Positions 53,603-62,505 of a stretch of DNA of 64,000 nt are shown piece after piece. A program made the position numbers and the translations under genes. The stretch's first letter is position 1, and the number at the start of each line of letters is the position of its first letter. The notes below the pieces were generated by a model. That model ran no database searches. It was not told the origin of the DNA and was given only the letters and a program-made list of their open reading frames with translations. The stretch is from Martinezella hainanensis (GTDB taxonomy: Bacteria; Pseudomonadota; Alphaproteobacteria; Rhizobiales; Rhizobiaceae): the NCBI RefSeq assembly GCF_900094555.1, contig NZ_FMAC01000017.1, positions 1 through 64,000 on the forward strand, in the 5' to 3' direction.

Positions 53603-54535
53603 TCAGCCGAACACGCGCTTGGGGCGGAATTCGCCCTGGCCGATCTCGCCGATAGCGATCAGCTTGCCGCGTGCCGTGGCATAGGCCTCGGTTTCGGCAA
53701 CCGGCGCATCGCGGCCGCGCACCAGGATCGGGTTGCCCATCTTCAGGCGGTGCGCCTGATCGTCGCTGATGACGAGATGCGGCAGCGACGACAGGGCTTC
53801 CGCCGTGTCGATCAGCAGGGCATCGAGGGCTGCGAGCCGTTCGTCGGCATCTTCGATCTTTTCCAGCGCCACGAGATCGGCAAGCGGCACCATCGCTTCC
53901 TCGGCAAAGGGCGCAACGAAGCTGCGGCGCAGGCCGGAAATATGGCCGTAGCAGCCGAGATCGCGGCCGAAATCGCGGGCAAGCGCACGCACATAAGTAC
54001 CCTTGCCGCACTCGACTTCGAAATGCGCCGTGTTGGCGTCGGGGCAGGCAAGCAGCGTCAGGCGGAAAATCTCGACTTCGCGCGAGGGGATCTCGACCGT
54101 CTCGCCCTCACGGGCCAGGTCATAGGCGCGCTCGCCGGCAATCTTGATCGCCGAGAACTGCGGCGGGATCTGCTGGATGATGCCGGTATAGTTCGGCAGC
54201 AGTGCGCGAATATCTTCCTCGCTCGGACGCTTGTCCGAGGTGGCGGTCACTTCGCCTTCGAGATCGTCGGAAGCGCGTTCCTCGCCCCAGGTCACGGTGA
54301 ACTCATAGATCTTGCGGCCGTCCATGACGTAAGGGACCGTCTTGGTGGCGTCGCCGAGCGCGATCGGCAGCATGCCGGATGCGAGCGGATCGAGCGTGCC
54401 GGCATGGCCGGCCTTCTGGGCCTTGAACAGCCACTTGATCTTGGAAACGGCTTCGGTCGAGCCGAAATCCACCGGCTTGTCGAGGATGAGCCAACCCGAA
54501 ATCGGGCGGCCCTTGGGCTTGCGTGGTTTGGACAT
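53603..54535 (-). CDS. truB: tRNA pseudouridine-55 synthase
   Basis: This enzyme makes pseudouridine 55 in the T loop of tRNAs. It is 310 residues long. The catalytic Asp is in HAGTLDPLASGMLPIALG, and KIYEFTVTWGEERASDDLEG and CGKGTYVRALARDFG are family blocks. It follows rbfA by 12 bases in the infB operon. The C-terminus (about 250-305) is PUA-like. Confidence 0.95.
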   Translation of the reverse strand: MSKPRKPKGRPISGWLILDKPVDFGSTEAVSKIKWLFKAQKAGHAGTLDPLASGMLPIALGDATKTVPYVMDGRKIYEFTVTWGEERASDDLEGEVTATSDKRPSEEDIRALLPNYTGIIQQIPPQFSAIKIAGERAYDLAREGETVEIPSREVEIFRLTLLACPDANTAHFEVECGKGTYVRALARDFGRDLGCYGHISGLRRSFVAPFAEEAMVPLADLVALEKIEDADERLAALDALLIDTAEALSSLPHLVISDDQAHRLKMGNPILVRGRDAPVAETEAYATARGKLIAIGEIGQGEFRPKRVFG

Positions 54536-54547
54536 TCTCTGTCTCTG

Positions 54548-54958
54548 TTATTGATCTTGGTCGTTGTCGTCTTCGAGATCGCGGCTGACCTCGGGCGAGC
54601 GCAGCAGCGCGTCGATCTTCTTGTAATTGTCGAAGCTCGTATCGTCGCGGAAGCGAACTTCCGGCATGTACTTCATCTGGCGAAGCTGCGGGCCGAGACG
54701 GCCGCGGATGTATTTCGCATGGCGGTTCAGCGCCTCGATGACGGCGGCGTGGTCGGAAACGCCGAGCGGGGTCACGAAGGCGGTTGCGATCTTCAGATCC
54801 GGCGACATGCGCACCTCAGAAATGGAGATCACGGTGCGCTCGATCAGGTCGTCGCGCACTTCGCCGCGCTGCAGAACCTGCGTGATCGCTGAGCGCACCT
54901 GCTCGCCGACGCGAAGCATGCGCTGCGAAGGCGCGGAAGAAGTTGGTCTTGTTGCCAT
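54548..54958 (-). CDS. rbfA: Ribosome-binding factor A
   Basis: RbfA helps mature the 30S subunit by binding near the 16S 5' helix. The 136-residue product has the type-II KH fold with QRMLRVGEQVRSAITQVLQRGEVRD and ISEVRMSPDLKIATAFVTP. The C-terminal tail is acidic. Start 54958 (MATRPTSS) fits homologues; the longer frame adds 19 residues. It lies 76 bases after infB. Confidence 0.94.
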   Translation of the reverse strand: MATRPTSSAPSQRMLRVGEQVRSAITQVLQRGEVRDDLIERTVISISEVRMSPDLKIATAFVTPLGVSDHAAVIEALNRHAKYIRGRLGPQLRQMKYMPEVRFRDDTSFDNYKKIDALLRSPEVSRDLEDDNDQDQ

Positions 54959-55034
54959 TTGTCTTGGTCCCAAAAGGTTCGGGCGCCGGACTGGATGTTC
55001 CGGCGCCCGTCCCAATGTTTCGTTCTATCCTGCC

Positions 55035-57782
55035 TTACAGCGTGCGGGTGATATGCTCGACGCGGAAGCACTCGATCGTGTCGCCGACGCGGATGTCTTC
55101 GTAGTTTTCGAAGGCCATGCCGCATTCCTGACCGACGTTGACTTCCGACACTTCGTCCTTGAAGCGCTTGAGCGTCTTGAGTTTGCCTTCGTGGATAACG
55201 ACGTTGTCGCGAACCAGACGGACGCCCACGCCACGCTCGACCTTGCCTTCGGTGACGCGGCAACCAGCGACCTTGCCGACCTTCGTGATGTTGAACACCT
55301 CGAGGATCTCGGCATTGCCGAGGAAGGTTTCGCGGCGCTCCGGAGAGAGCAGGCCGGACATCGCTGCCTTCACGTCATCCACCAGGTCGTAGATGATGTT
55401 GTAGTAGCGGATTTCGATGCCCTGACGCTCGGCGAACTGACGTGCCTGCGCATTGGCGCGGACGTTGAAGCCGATGATCGCTGCATTGGAGGCCTCCGCC
55501 AGCGAGACGTCCGACTCTGTGATGCCGCCTGCGCCCGAATGAACGATGCGAGCACGGACTTCGTCGGTGCCGAGCTTCTCGAGCGCGCCGGCAATGGCTT
55601 CGATCGAGCCCTGCACGTCGCCCTTGATGACCAGCGGGAATTCCTTCACGCCGACAGCCTGCAGCTGGGTCATCATCTGCTCGAGCGAGCCGCGCTGACC
55701 CGACAGGCGGGCAGCTGCCTTGTCGCGGGTGAGGCGCTGACGGTATTCCGAGATCTCGCGGGCACGGCTTTCGCTTTCGACGACGGCAAACTTGTCGCCG
55801 GCCTGCGGTGCGCCGGAAAGGCCGAGCAGTTCGACCGGCATGGCCGGCCCCGCTTCCTTCACGTGCTCACCCTTGTCGTTGACGAGCGCACGAACGCGGC
55901 CCCACTGATCGCCGGCAACGACGATCTGACCTGGACGCAGCGTGCCCTTCTGCACGAGCACGGTGGCGACGGAGCCACGGCCGCGATCGAGCTGAGCTTC
56001 GATGACGGTGCCTTCTGCCGTGCGGTTCGGATTGGCCTTGAGGTCAAGGATTTCCGCCTGCAGCAGGATGGCCTCCAGCAGCTTGTCGAGGTTGGTGCGG
56101 TTCTTCGCGGAGACTTCCACGTCGAGCACTTCACCGCCCATGGATTCGACGAAGACTTCGTGCTGCAGCAGTTCCGTGCGGACCTTCTGCGGGTTGGCTT
56201 CGTGCTTGTCGATTTTGTTGATCGCCACGATGATCGGAACACCCGCCGCCTTGGCGTGGTTGATCGATTCGATCGTCTGCGGCATCACGCTGTCGTCGGC
56301 CGCAACCACGAGGATCGCGATGTCGGTCGCCTGGGCGCCGCGAGCACGCATGGCCGTGAAGGCGGCGTGGCCGGGCGTGTCGATGAAGGTGATCTTCTGA
56401 CCGTTCTGCTCGACCTGATAGGCGCCGATATGCTGGGTGATGCCACCGGCTTCGCCGGCAACCACGTTGGCATGGCGGATGGCGTCGAGCAGCGAGGTCT
56501 TGCCGTGGTCGACGTGGCCCATGATGGTGACGACGGGCGGACGGGAAACCAGTTCGCCTTCGTCGTCGGCAACGTTGAAGATGCCCTGTTCGACGTCGGA
56601 TTCCGAAACGCGCTTGACCGTGTGACCGAATTCGCCGGCGATGAGTTCGGCCAGATCGGCGTCGATGACGTCGCCCGGCTTCATCATCTGACCTTCCTTC
56701 ATCAGGTACTTGATGACGTCGACGGCGCGTTCGGACATACGCTGCGACAACTCCTGAATGGTGATGGTCTCAGGCAGAATGACTTCGCGCGAAATCTTTT
56801 CGCGTGTTTCCTGCATCTGGCTGCGGCGGAACTTTTCCTGGCGGCGGCGCATGGCCGAAAGCGAGCGACCGCGGGCATTGCCGTCTTCGTCGACATCGGC
56901 GGTCGTGACCGTCAGCTTGCCGCGGCGGCGCTCATCCTCGGTCTTCGGGCGTGTGGTGACGGGCTTCGCCGGCTCGGGCCGGGTGACCTTGCCACGGATC
57001 GGAGCACCGCGCGACGGGCCACGGCTTTCCTCTTCCTCATTGCCCGGGCGACGGCGATTGGCCGGCGCTTCCGCAGCGGCTGTGCCGGGGCGGGCAGACT
57101 GTGGAGCGGAAGCATCCGGGCGGCGTGCAACGGCTGGTGCCGGAGCAGGCTGGGTAGCCGGCTTCGGAGCTTCAACCTTGGCTTCAACCGGAGCGGCCGG
57201 AGCCTGTTCGGCAACCTTGGCGGCTGCCGCGGCCTGAGCAGCCTCTTCGGCGGCACGGCGAGCGGCTTCGGCCTGTTCGGCAACGCGGCGTGCTTCTTCT
57301 TCCTGCCTGCGGCGCGCTTCTTCTTCGGCGCGACGAACGGCGTCGGCAGCGTCACGAGCCTGGGCGTCGGCAAGCGCGCGGCGACGAGCGTCCATCTCGT
57401 CGGCCGACAGGTGGTTCAGAACCACCGGACGCGACGAGCGCTCCTGCTGCGGGCGCTGCTGATAGCCCTGGTTCGGTTGTGCTGGCCGCTGCTGCTGGCC
57501 GCCCGGCTGATGAATGCGCGGAGCCGGCTGCGGCGGGCGCGGCGGCTGCGGCGTCGGTTCGGCGACGCGCGTCACCGATGGCGCGGCTGTTGTCGTCGGC
57601 GTGATTGGCTTTTCGTCTTCAGGACGTAGCGGGCGGCGCTTACGGGTCTCAACCACGACCGCCTTGGTGCGACCGCGGCCCATGTCCTGGCGCACGGTGC
57701 CCTGGTTTACGCCTGAAGGTTTCAAGGTGAGGGTCTTCTTACCCGAAACACTCAGCGTCTTGTCGTCTTGATTGTCGGTCAT
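55035..57782 (-). CDS. infB: Translation initiation factor IF-2
   Basis: IF-2 is the GTPase that brings fMet-tRNA to the 30S subunit. The 915-residue product has an N-terminal extension rich in Ala, Pro, Gln, Glu and Arg (about 70-250, coiled-coil-like QxEExRRxxEE), typical of alphaproteobacteria. The G domain starts near residue 415 with G1 GHVDHGKTSL, G3 DTPGHAAF and G4 NKIDKHEA. Domains II-IV follow. It lies between the YlxR-like gene and rbfA. Confidence 0.97.
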   Translation of the reverse strand: MTDNQDDKTLSVSGKKTLTLKPSGVNQGTVRQDMGRGRTKAVVVETRKRRPLRPEDEKPITPTTTAAPSVTRVAEPTPQPPRPPQPAPRIHQPGGQQQRPAQPNQGYQQRPQQERSSRPVVLNHLSADEMDARRRALADAQARDAADAVRRAEEEARRRQEEEARRVAEQAEAARRAAEEAAQAAAAAKVAEQAPAAPVEAKVEAPKPATQPAPAPAVARRPDASAPQSARPGTAAAEAPANRRRPGNEEEESRGPSRGAPIRGKVTRPEPAKPVTTRPKTEDERRRGKLTVTTADVDEDGNARGRSLSAMRRRQEKFRRSQMQETREKISREVILPETITIQELSQRMSERAVDVIKYLMKEGQMMKPGDVIDADLAELIAGEFGHTVKRVSESDVEQGIFNVADDEGELVSRPPVVTIMGHVDHGKTSLLDAIRHANVVAGEAGGITQHIGAYQVEQNGQKITFIDTPGHAAFTAMRARGAQATDIAILVVAADDSVMPQTIESINHAKAAGVPIIVAINKIDKHEANPQKVRTELLQHEVFVESMGGEVLDVEVSAKNRTNLDKLLEAILLQAEILDLKANPNRTAEGTVIEAQLDRGRGSVATVLVQKGTLRPGQIVVAGDQWGRVRALVNDKGEHVKEAGPAMPVELLGLSGAPQAGDKFAVVESESRAREISEYRQRLTRDKAAARLSGQRGSLEQMMTQLQAVGVKEFPLVIKGDVQGSIEAIAGALEKLGTDEVRARIVHSGAGGITESDVSLAEASNAAIIGFNVRANAQARQFAERQGIEIRYYNIIYDLVDDVKAAMSGLLSPERRETFLGNAEILEVFNITKVGKVAGCRVTEGKVERGVGVRLVRDNVVIHEGKLKTLKRFKDEVSEVNVGQECGMAFENYEDIRVGDTIECFRVEHITRTL

Positions 57783-57883
57783 TCCGTTCCTGTTCCTTCG
57801 GACAGGGCTCGGAAACGTCCGTCAGACCCTGTCGTTCAATGCATGTACCTTAATGAGGCGTCCGGCAAAGGCCGGTGACCGCG

Positions 57884-58576
57884 TCATTGTTTTCGCCGGC
57901 CAGCGCCGCCCGTTGCCCGGGACTGACCGCCGTTGCGGTACCGTTCGAGCAGGTTTGCGCGCTTCACTACACCCTCACCCGCCTGCCCTGCAAGCGCTGC
58001 GGCATGGATAAAAGCATTCTGGCCCATCAGTTCGTCCATTTCCGCCTCCGTAAAGACACGGAAGGACGGTATTTCCGCTTCGGTCTCCATGCCGAGATGC
58101 CAGGCCTTACGCGCCTGGTCGATCTTGCGCACGCCATCGGCGGCGGCGTTCATCGCATGGAACACGGCAAGTGCCGAGCCGTTGCGAACGGCGCCATCCA
58201 CCTTCGACGAGCCGGATACGAACTGGCCCGCCTTGCGTGCCATGTTCATCATCCCGGCCAGTTGCGCCGCAAGCAGGCGGTCGACGGTAGCGCCGAGATC
58301 GCTCGGCGCGGTCACCTCCGCCTTCAGGGCGCGGGAGAACAACTTCTTTGCCACTGCCTTGTCCACGAGCGCCCGGTCGACCTTGACCCAGCATCCGCGT
58401 CCCGGCAGCTGCCGCTTCAGATCCGGAACGACGGTTCCGTCCGGAGCGGCGACGAAGCGGATCAGCTCATCCGGCGATCCGCTTTCGCGTGTTACGATGC
58501 ACATACGGCCATTCACGCCGTCACCCGCAAGATCGTCGTCTTCGGGCGCGGCCTTCGGCCCCTCTGCGCTCATCAT
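57884..58576 (-). CDS. YlxR/L7Ae fused RNA-binding protein
   Basis: This 230-residue protein joins an N-terminal YlxR (DUF448) domain (RMCIVTRESGSPDELIRFV, GRGCWV, about residues 20-95) to a C-terminal L7Ae/L30e-type domain (about 100-195, LLAAQLAGMMNMARKAGQFVSG). In Bacillus these are two genes, ylxR and ylxQ, in the same nusA-infB operon. The start overlaps the nusA stop by four bases. It probably binds RNA or the transcription machinery. Confidence 0.9.
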   Translation of the reverse strand: MMSAEGPKAAPEDDDLAGDGVNGRMCIVTRESGSPDELIRFVAAPDGTVVPDLKRQLPGRGCWVKVDRALVDKAVAKKLFSRALKAEVTAPSDLGATVDRLLAAQLAGMMNMARKAGQFVSGSSKVDGAVRNGSALAVFHAMNAAADGVRKIDQARKAWHLGMETEAEIPSFRVFTEAEMDELMGQNAFIHAAALAGQAGEGVVKRANLLERYRNGGQSRATGGAGRRKQ

Positions 58577-60183
58577 GCTTCCTGCTCGGCCTCGCCTTCA
58601 CCCTCCGATGCCTCTTCGGCTTCGGTAGCGAGATCGGCTTCGGTGATCCAGCCGGCCAGCAGGCGGGCCTGCACGACCATCTGTTCGGCTTCGACGCGCG
58701 AGACTTCGAGCTTGGAGAACAGGCCTTCGAATTTCTTCGTCTCGCCGTTCTTGCGTTCGCTCCAGCCAACGAGATCGTCGGCGGCGCAGCCGGCGAAGTC
58801 CTCGATCGTCTTGATGCCGTCCTCGCCGAGGGCGACCATCATCTGCGCCGTCATGCCGTTGATCTGACGCAGCTCGTCGGCAACGCCGAGCGACTTGCGC
58901 TTCTCATCCATTTCGGCTTCGAGCTTCTCCAGATATTCGCGAGCGCGGGTCTGGATTTCCTGGGCGGTGTCTTCGTCGAAACCATCGATGGAGGAAATTT
59001 CATCGAGATCGACATAGGCCAGTTCCTCGACGGCGGCAAAGCCTTCCGAGGCCAGAACCTGGCCGACCATTTCGTCCACGTCGAGCGCATCCATGAACAG
59101 GTTCGTGCGCTCGTTGAATTCCTTCTGACGGCGCTCTGATTCCTCGGCCTCCGTCATGATGTCGATATCCCAGCCGGTCAGCTGCGATGCGAGGCGGACG
59201 TTCTGACCGCGGCGGCCGATGGCCAGCGACAGCTGCTCGTCCGGAACCACGACTTCGATGCGCTCGGCGTCTTCATCGAGAACGACCTTGGCGACTTCGG
59301 CCGGCTGCAGCGCGTTGACGACGAAGTTCGCCGGCTCGCTGGACCAGGGAATGATGTCGATCTTTTCGCCCTGCAGCTCGCCGACAACGGCCTGGACGCG
59401 CGAACCGCGCATACCGACGCAGGCGCCAACCGGATCGATCGACGAGTCGTTCGAGATGACGGCGATCTTGGCGCGAGAGCCCGGATCGCGGGCGACCGAC
59501 TTCACCTGGATGATGCCGTCGTAGATTTCGGGCACTTCCATGGTGAAGAGCTTGACCATGAACTGCGGATGCGTGCGCGACAGGAAAATCTGCGGGCCGC
59601 GCTGCTCGCGGCGGACGTCGTAGACATAGGCACGGACGCGGTCGCCGTAGCGGAAGTTTTCGCGCGGGATCATTTCGTCACGGCGGATGATGCCTTCGCC
59701 ACGGCCGAGGTCGACGATGACGTTGCCGTATTCGACGCGCTTGACGGTGCCGTTGACGATTTCGCCGACGCGATCCTTGAATTCGTCGAACTGACGGTCA
59801 CGCTCGGCTTCGCGCACCTTCTGCACGATGACCTGCTTTGCCGACTGGGCGGCGATGCGGCCGAAATCCATCGGCGGCAGCGGGTCGGCGATGAAATCGC
59901 CAAGTGCTGCGTCCGGATTGCGGTCGCGGGCCAGCTCCAGCGGGATCTGCGTGGAATAATCCTCGGCCTTTTCGACCACTTCGAGCAGACGCTGCAGACG
60001 AATCTCACCCGTCTTCGGGTTGATGTCGGCGCGGATGTTCGATTCCGTGCCGTAACGCGAGCGCGCGGCCTTCTGGATCGCATCCGCCATTGCGGCAAGC
60101 ACGATCTCGCGGTCGATGACCTTTTCGCGCGCCACTGCATCTGCGATCTGCAGAAGTTCTAGCCGGTTCGCACTGACTGCCAT
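58573..60183 (-). CDS. nusA: Transcription termination/antitermination factor NusA
   Basis: NusA binds RNA polymerase and nascent RNA to control pausing, termination and antitermination. The 536-residue product has the N-terminal polymerase-binding domain (1-125), S1 (about 135-200), KH1/KH2 (about 205-350, with DPVGACVGMRGSRVQAVVGELQGEKIDIIPW) and a C-terminal part with helix-hairpin-helix repeats. The tail is acidic. It lies 63 bases after rimP and overlaps the YlxR/L7Ae gene. Confidence 0.96.
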   Translation of the reverse strand: MAVSANRLELLQIADAVAREKVIDREIVLAAMADAIQKAARSRYGTESNIRADINPKTGEIRLQRLLEVVEKAEDYSTQIPLELARDRNPDAALGDFIADPLPPMDFGRIAAQSAKQVIVQKVREAERDRQFDEFKDRVGEIVNGTVKRVEYGNVIVDLGRGEGIIRRDEMIPRENFRYGDRVRAYVYDVRREQRGPQIFLSRTHPQFMVKLFTMEVPEIYDGIIQVKSVARDPGSRAKIAVISNDSSIDPVGACVGMRGSRVQAVVGELQGEKIDIIPWSSEPANFVVNALQPAEVAKVVLDEDAERIEVVVPDEQLSLAIGRRGQNVRLASQLTGWDIDIMTEAEESERRQKEFNERTNLFMDALDVDEMVGQVLASEGFAAVEELAYVDLDEISSIDGFDEDTAQEIQTRAREYLEKLEAEMDEKRKSLGVADELRQINGMTAQMMVALGEDGIKTIEDFAGCAADDLVGWSERKNGETKKFEGLFSKLEVSRVEAEQMVVQARLLAGWITEADLATEAEEASEGEGEAEQEA

Positions 60184-60246
60184 TGTCTTTAGTCTCCGTC
60201 TTCCAGCCTTCAGGGTTCCCGTTCCGTCAGGCGGTTCGTTGATCGG

Positions 60247-60855
60247 TTATTCTTCTTCGTCGCCCGCTTCGTTCTGGTTCGCTGCCTCGGCCTTCGCCAG
60301 CTTGTCGGCGCGCAGCGCGTCGCGGATGAGATCGTCCGTCAGGATCAGCTTGGCTTCGGCCAGCGTGCTGAACGGAATGGTCACCTTCGGCTCCTCGCCA
60401 TAGGCAACCTGGTCGCGCTCGATCGTGAAGCCGTCATTGTCGACGGCGGCGATCTTGCCGCGGAAACGCTTGCGGTTGTCAACGAGGATCGAGGTTTCGC
60501 ACTTGACGATATGGCCGATCCAGCGCTGGAAATCCGACTTGCGCACCATCGGGCGGTCGATGCCCGGCGAAGATACTTCGAGATGATACGCCTTATCGAT
60601 AGGATCTTCCACATCCAGAACCGGCGAAATGGCCGTGGAGACCTCTTCGCAGTCCTCGACGGTCATGGTGCCGTCGTTGCGCTCGGTCATGATCTGCAGC
60701 GTCAGGCCGTTCAGGTTCAGGAGGCGCACGCGCACCAGGCGGAAGCCCATGCCCACAAGGACGGGCTCGATGATGGCGGCGACGCGCTGATCAAGGCCGG
60801 TTTCGACGATCAGCCTGGGTTCGTTGGTATTGTCTGCGTTTGTCACGTCCGACAA
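60247..60855 (-). CDS. rimP: Ribosome maturation factor RimP
   Basis: RimP assists 30S assembly. The 202-residue product has the family blocks LVRVRLLNLNGLTLQIM, TVEDCEEVSTAISPVLD and the hinge YHLEVSSPGIDRP. The TTG at 60855 is chosen as start because GGAG lies seven bases upstream and it gives the common start M-SDVTNADN; the longer frame begins nine codons earlier without a clear site. It is the first gene of the operon, after a terminator. Confidence 0.92.
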   Translation of the reverse strand: MSDVTNADNTNEPRLIVETGLDQRVAAIIEPVLVGMGFRLVRVRLLNLNGLTLQIMTERNDGTMTVEDCEEVSTAISPVLDVEDPIDKAYHLEVSSPGIDRPMVRKSDFQRWIGHIVKCETSILVDNRKRFRGKIAAVDNDGFTIERDQVAYGEEPKVTIPFSTLAEAKLILTDDLIRDALRADKLAKAEAANQNEAGDEEE

Positions 60856-60895
60856 GCATTCACTCCTGCATTGTTCATGCATTGGGAGATCGCGC

Positions 60896-60930
60896 TAATA
60901 AAAAAGAGCGGGTCCTTGCGGCCCACTCTT
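60896..60930 (-). terminator. Intrinsic terminator between lytic transglycosylase gene and rimP
   Basis: On the minus strand AAGAGTGGG pairs with CCCGCTCTT (one G-U pair) around a 9-base loop and is followed by TTTTTTATT. It should end the transglycosylase transcript, so the rimP operon starts anew after it. Confidence 0.88.
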
Positions 60931-61014
60931 CATCACGCGATCAAGAATTTGAAGCCGATATAAGCCTCTTTCCGGCAAATTGCAAGGCATTCGCGCCGAA
61001 AGCTGTCCGCGCCG

Positions 61015-62298
61015 CTATTTCAGGACGCCGAGCATGGAGCTGTCCGGATAGCAGGTGGGCTTCATGCCGCCCTTTTCCTGCCACTGGCCGATCGAGCGCC
61101 TGGTCTTGTAGCCCGGCAGGCCGTCGGTACCGCCGACATCATAGCCTTTGTGCTCCAGAACCTTCTGCATGTTGGCAACATCCGAGCGCAGCATCTTGCC
61201 GACATCGCCCCATTTTTCGTCGAACGCGCCGCTGCCGGAGGCAATGCGGTCGGCGAGATTGCCGATATAGAGGCCGTAGAGGTCGGAATTATTGTATTCC
61301 TTGATGACGTAGAAATTCGGCGTGACGATGAATTCCGGCCCGTCGCGGCCGGCCGGCACTAGCATCATGCCGCTCGCCCGCATTTCGTCAGCCGGAAATG
61401 TCTTGCCCGAAAGCCGCTTGATGCCAAGTGACGCCCATTGCGAGATCGGCTTGGCGAGATCAGGCCCTTCCTGCGCGCAGGAAACATTCTGCGGGATAGT
61501 CACTTCATATCCCCAGCCACGGCCGCGCTGCCAGCCCTTCTGGACCATATAGTTGGCTATGGAGGCCAGCGTATCAGGCACGGACGTCCAGATGTTGCGA
61601 TGGCCGTCGCCATCGAAATCGACGGCATATTTCAGGTAGTTGGTCGGCATGAACTGCGGCTGGCCCAGCGCGCCGGCCCAGGACCCCTTGAACTGATCCG
61701 GCGTCACGTCGCCATGCTCGAGAATGCGTAAGCCAGCGATGAGCTCGTTGCGGAACATATCCTTGCGGGTCGACATGAAAGCCTTGGTCGCCAGCACCTG
61801 GATCGCGGAATTCGGCAGTTTGGCGGCGCCGAAGCCGGTTTCGCGGCCCCAGATGGCGAGCAGAATCGGCCCGGGCACCCCATAGGTCTTCTCGATCCGC
61901 TGCAGCACCGGCCCATATTGCGAGGCAAGGCTCCGCCCTGTTGCGGCGAGCTTCTGCAGCCGCGCCTCGTTGAAATAGGGGGCGGGCGAGGAGAATTCGG
62001 CCTGGGTCTGCGCCTGTTGCTTCGGCTTCGGGAAGCCCGGCGGCTCGAGGTCAGGCAGATCCCAGTTCAGCGTCACGCCGGTAAAGGCGGCCTGGAAAGT
62101 CTTTTCGGAAATCCCGGCCTTCCGCGCGTCCGGCCAGAGATCCTTCTGGATCCAGGTCTGAAACTGTGCCTCGACATCCGCTTTCGAGGCGGCGAGAGCG
62201 GGGAGGGGGAGGAGGGTGAGGAGGAGGATACAGAGTAGAGAAAACAGCTTTTGCGCATGCCGAGCCGCTGATACCCCCCTCTGTCGCTGTCGCGACAT
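61015..62298 (-). CDS. MltB-type lytic murein transglycosylase
   Basis: This peptidoglycan lytic transglycosylase cleaves the MurNAc-GlcNAc bond to form 1,6-anhydro ends. The SLT_2 domain holds the catalytic Glu in IWGRETGFGAAKL, plus GSWAGALGQPQFMPTNYL and DFDGDGHRNIW. A C-terminal PG_binding_1 domain (about residues 365-425) follows. The start is doubtful. The ATG at 62298 lies in a palindromic repeat and gives a 15-residue odd leader before the hydrophobic signal segment. A better ATG at 62258 (MRK) is out of frame by one base, suggesting a frameshift or sequence error. Confidence 0.87.
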   Translation of the reverse strand: MSRQRQRGVSAARHAQKLFSLLCILLLTLLPLPALAASKADVEAQFQTWIQKDLWPDARKAGISEKTFQAAFTGVTLNWDLPDLEPPGFPKPKQQAQTQAEFSSPAPYFNEARLQKLAATGRSLASQYGPVLQRIEKTYGVPGPILLAIWGRETGFGAAKLPNSAIQVLATKAFMSTRKDMFRNELIAGLRILEHGDVTPDQFKGSWAGALGQPQFMPTNYLKYAVDFDGDGHRNIWTSVPDTLASIANYMVQKGWQRGRGWGYEVTIPQNVSCAQEGPDLAKPISQWASLGIKRLSGKTFPADEMRASGMMLVPAGRDGPEFIVTPNFYVIKEYNNSDLYGLYIGNLADRIASGSGAFDEKWGDVGKMLRSDVANMQKVLEHKGYDVGGTDGLPGYKTRRSIGQWQEKGGMKPTCYPDSSMLGVLK

Positions 62299-62464
62299 CT
62301 CCCCCACATGGGGGGAGATTGTTGGGAGTTCGCTGCGGCCCTTATCTGTAAAATTTCTCTCGGAATCTGCAGGCAGGATATTGGTTTGAGGCAGATCGCC
62401 GCTGCGGGCGACCAATCTCCCCCCTTGTGAGGGAGATGTCAGCGAAAGCTGACAGAGGGGGGTA
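62272..62464. repeat. Inverted pair of ~50-base palindromic repeats
   Basis: Two copies of a CCCCCCTCTGTC...ACATCTCCC...GGGGGAGATTG element lie head to head: 62272-62321 and, inverted, 62412-62464. Each copy also folds as internal hairpins. Elements of this wording are common between genes in rhizobia. This pair covers the upstream part of the transglycosylase frame. Confidence 0.78.
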
Positions 62465-62505
62465 AAAACTCTCCTCATACTCTTTCCTTTGTTGCAGCTC
62501 TCAAA

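Noticed and set aside
52659..54011. 450-codon version of the alpha/beta hydrolase
   Set aside because: The first 167 residues are Arg/Cys/Pro-rich, overlap truB on the same strand in another frame and precede a clear signal peptide with its own ribosome site.
54627..57629. 1000-codon open frame on the plus strand opposite infB
   Set aside because: It lies wholly antisense to infB, whose GTPase motifs are certain. Long antisense frames are common in GC-rich DNA where stops are rare, and its sequence has no family character.
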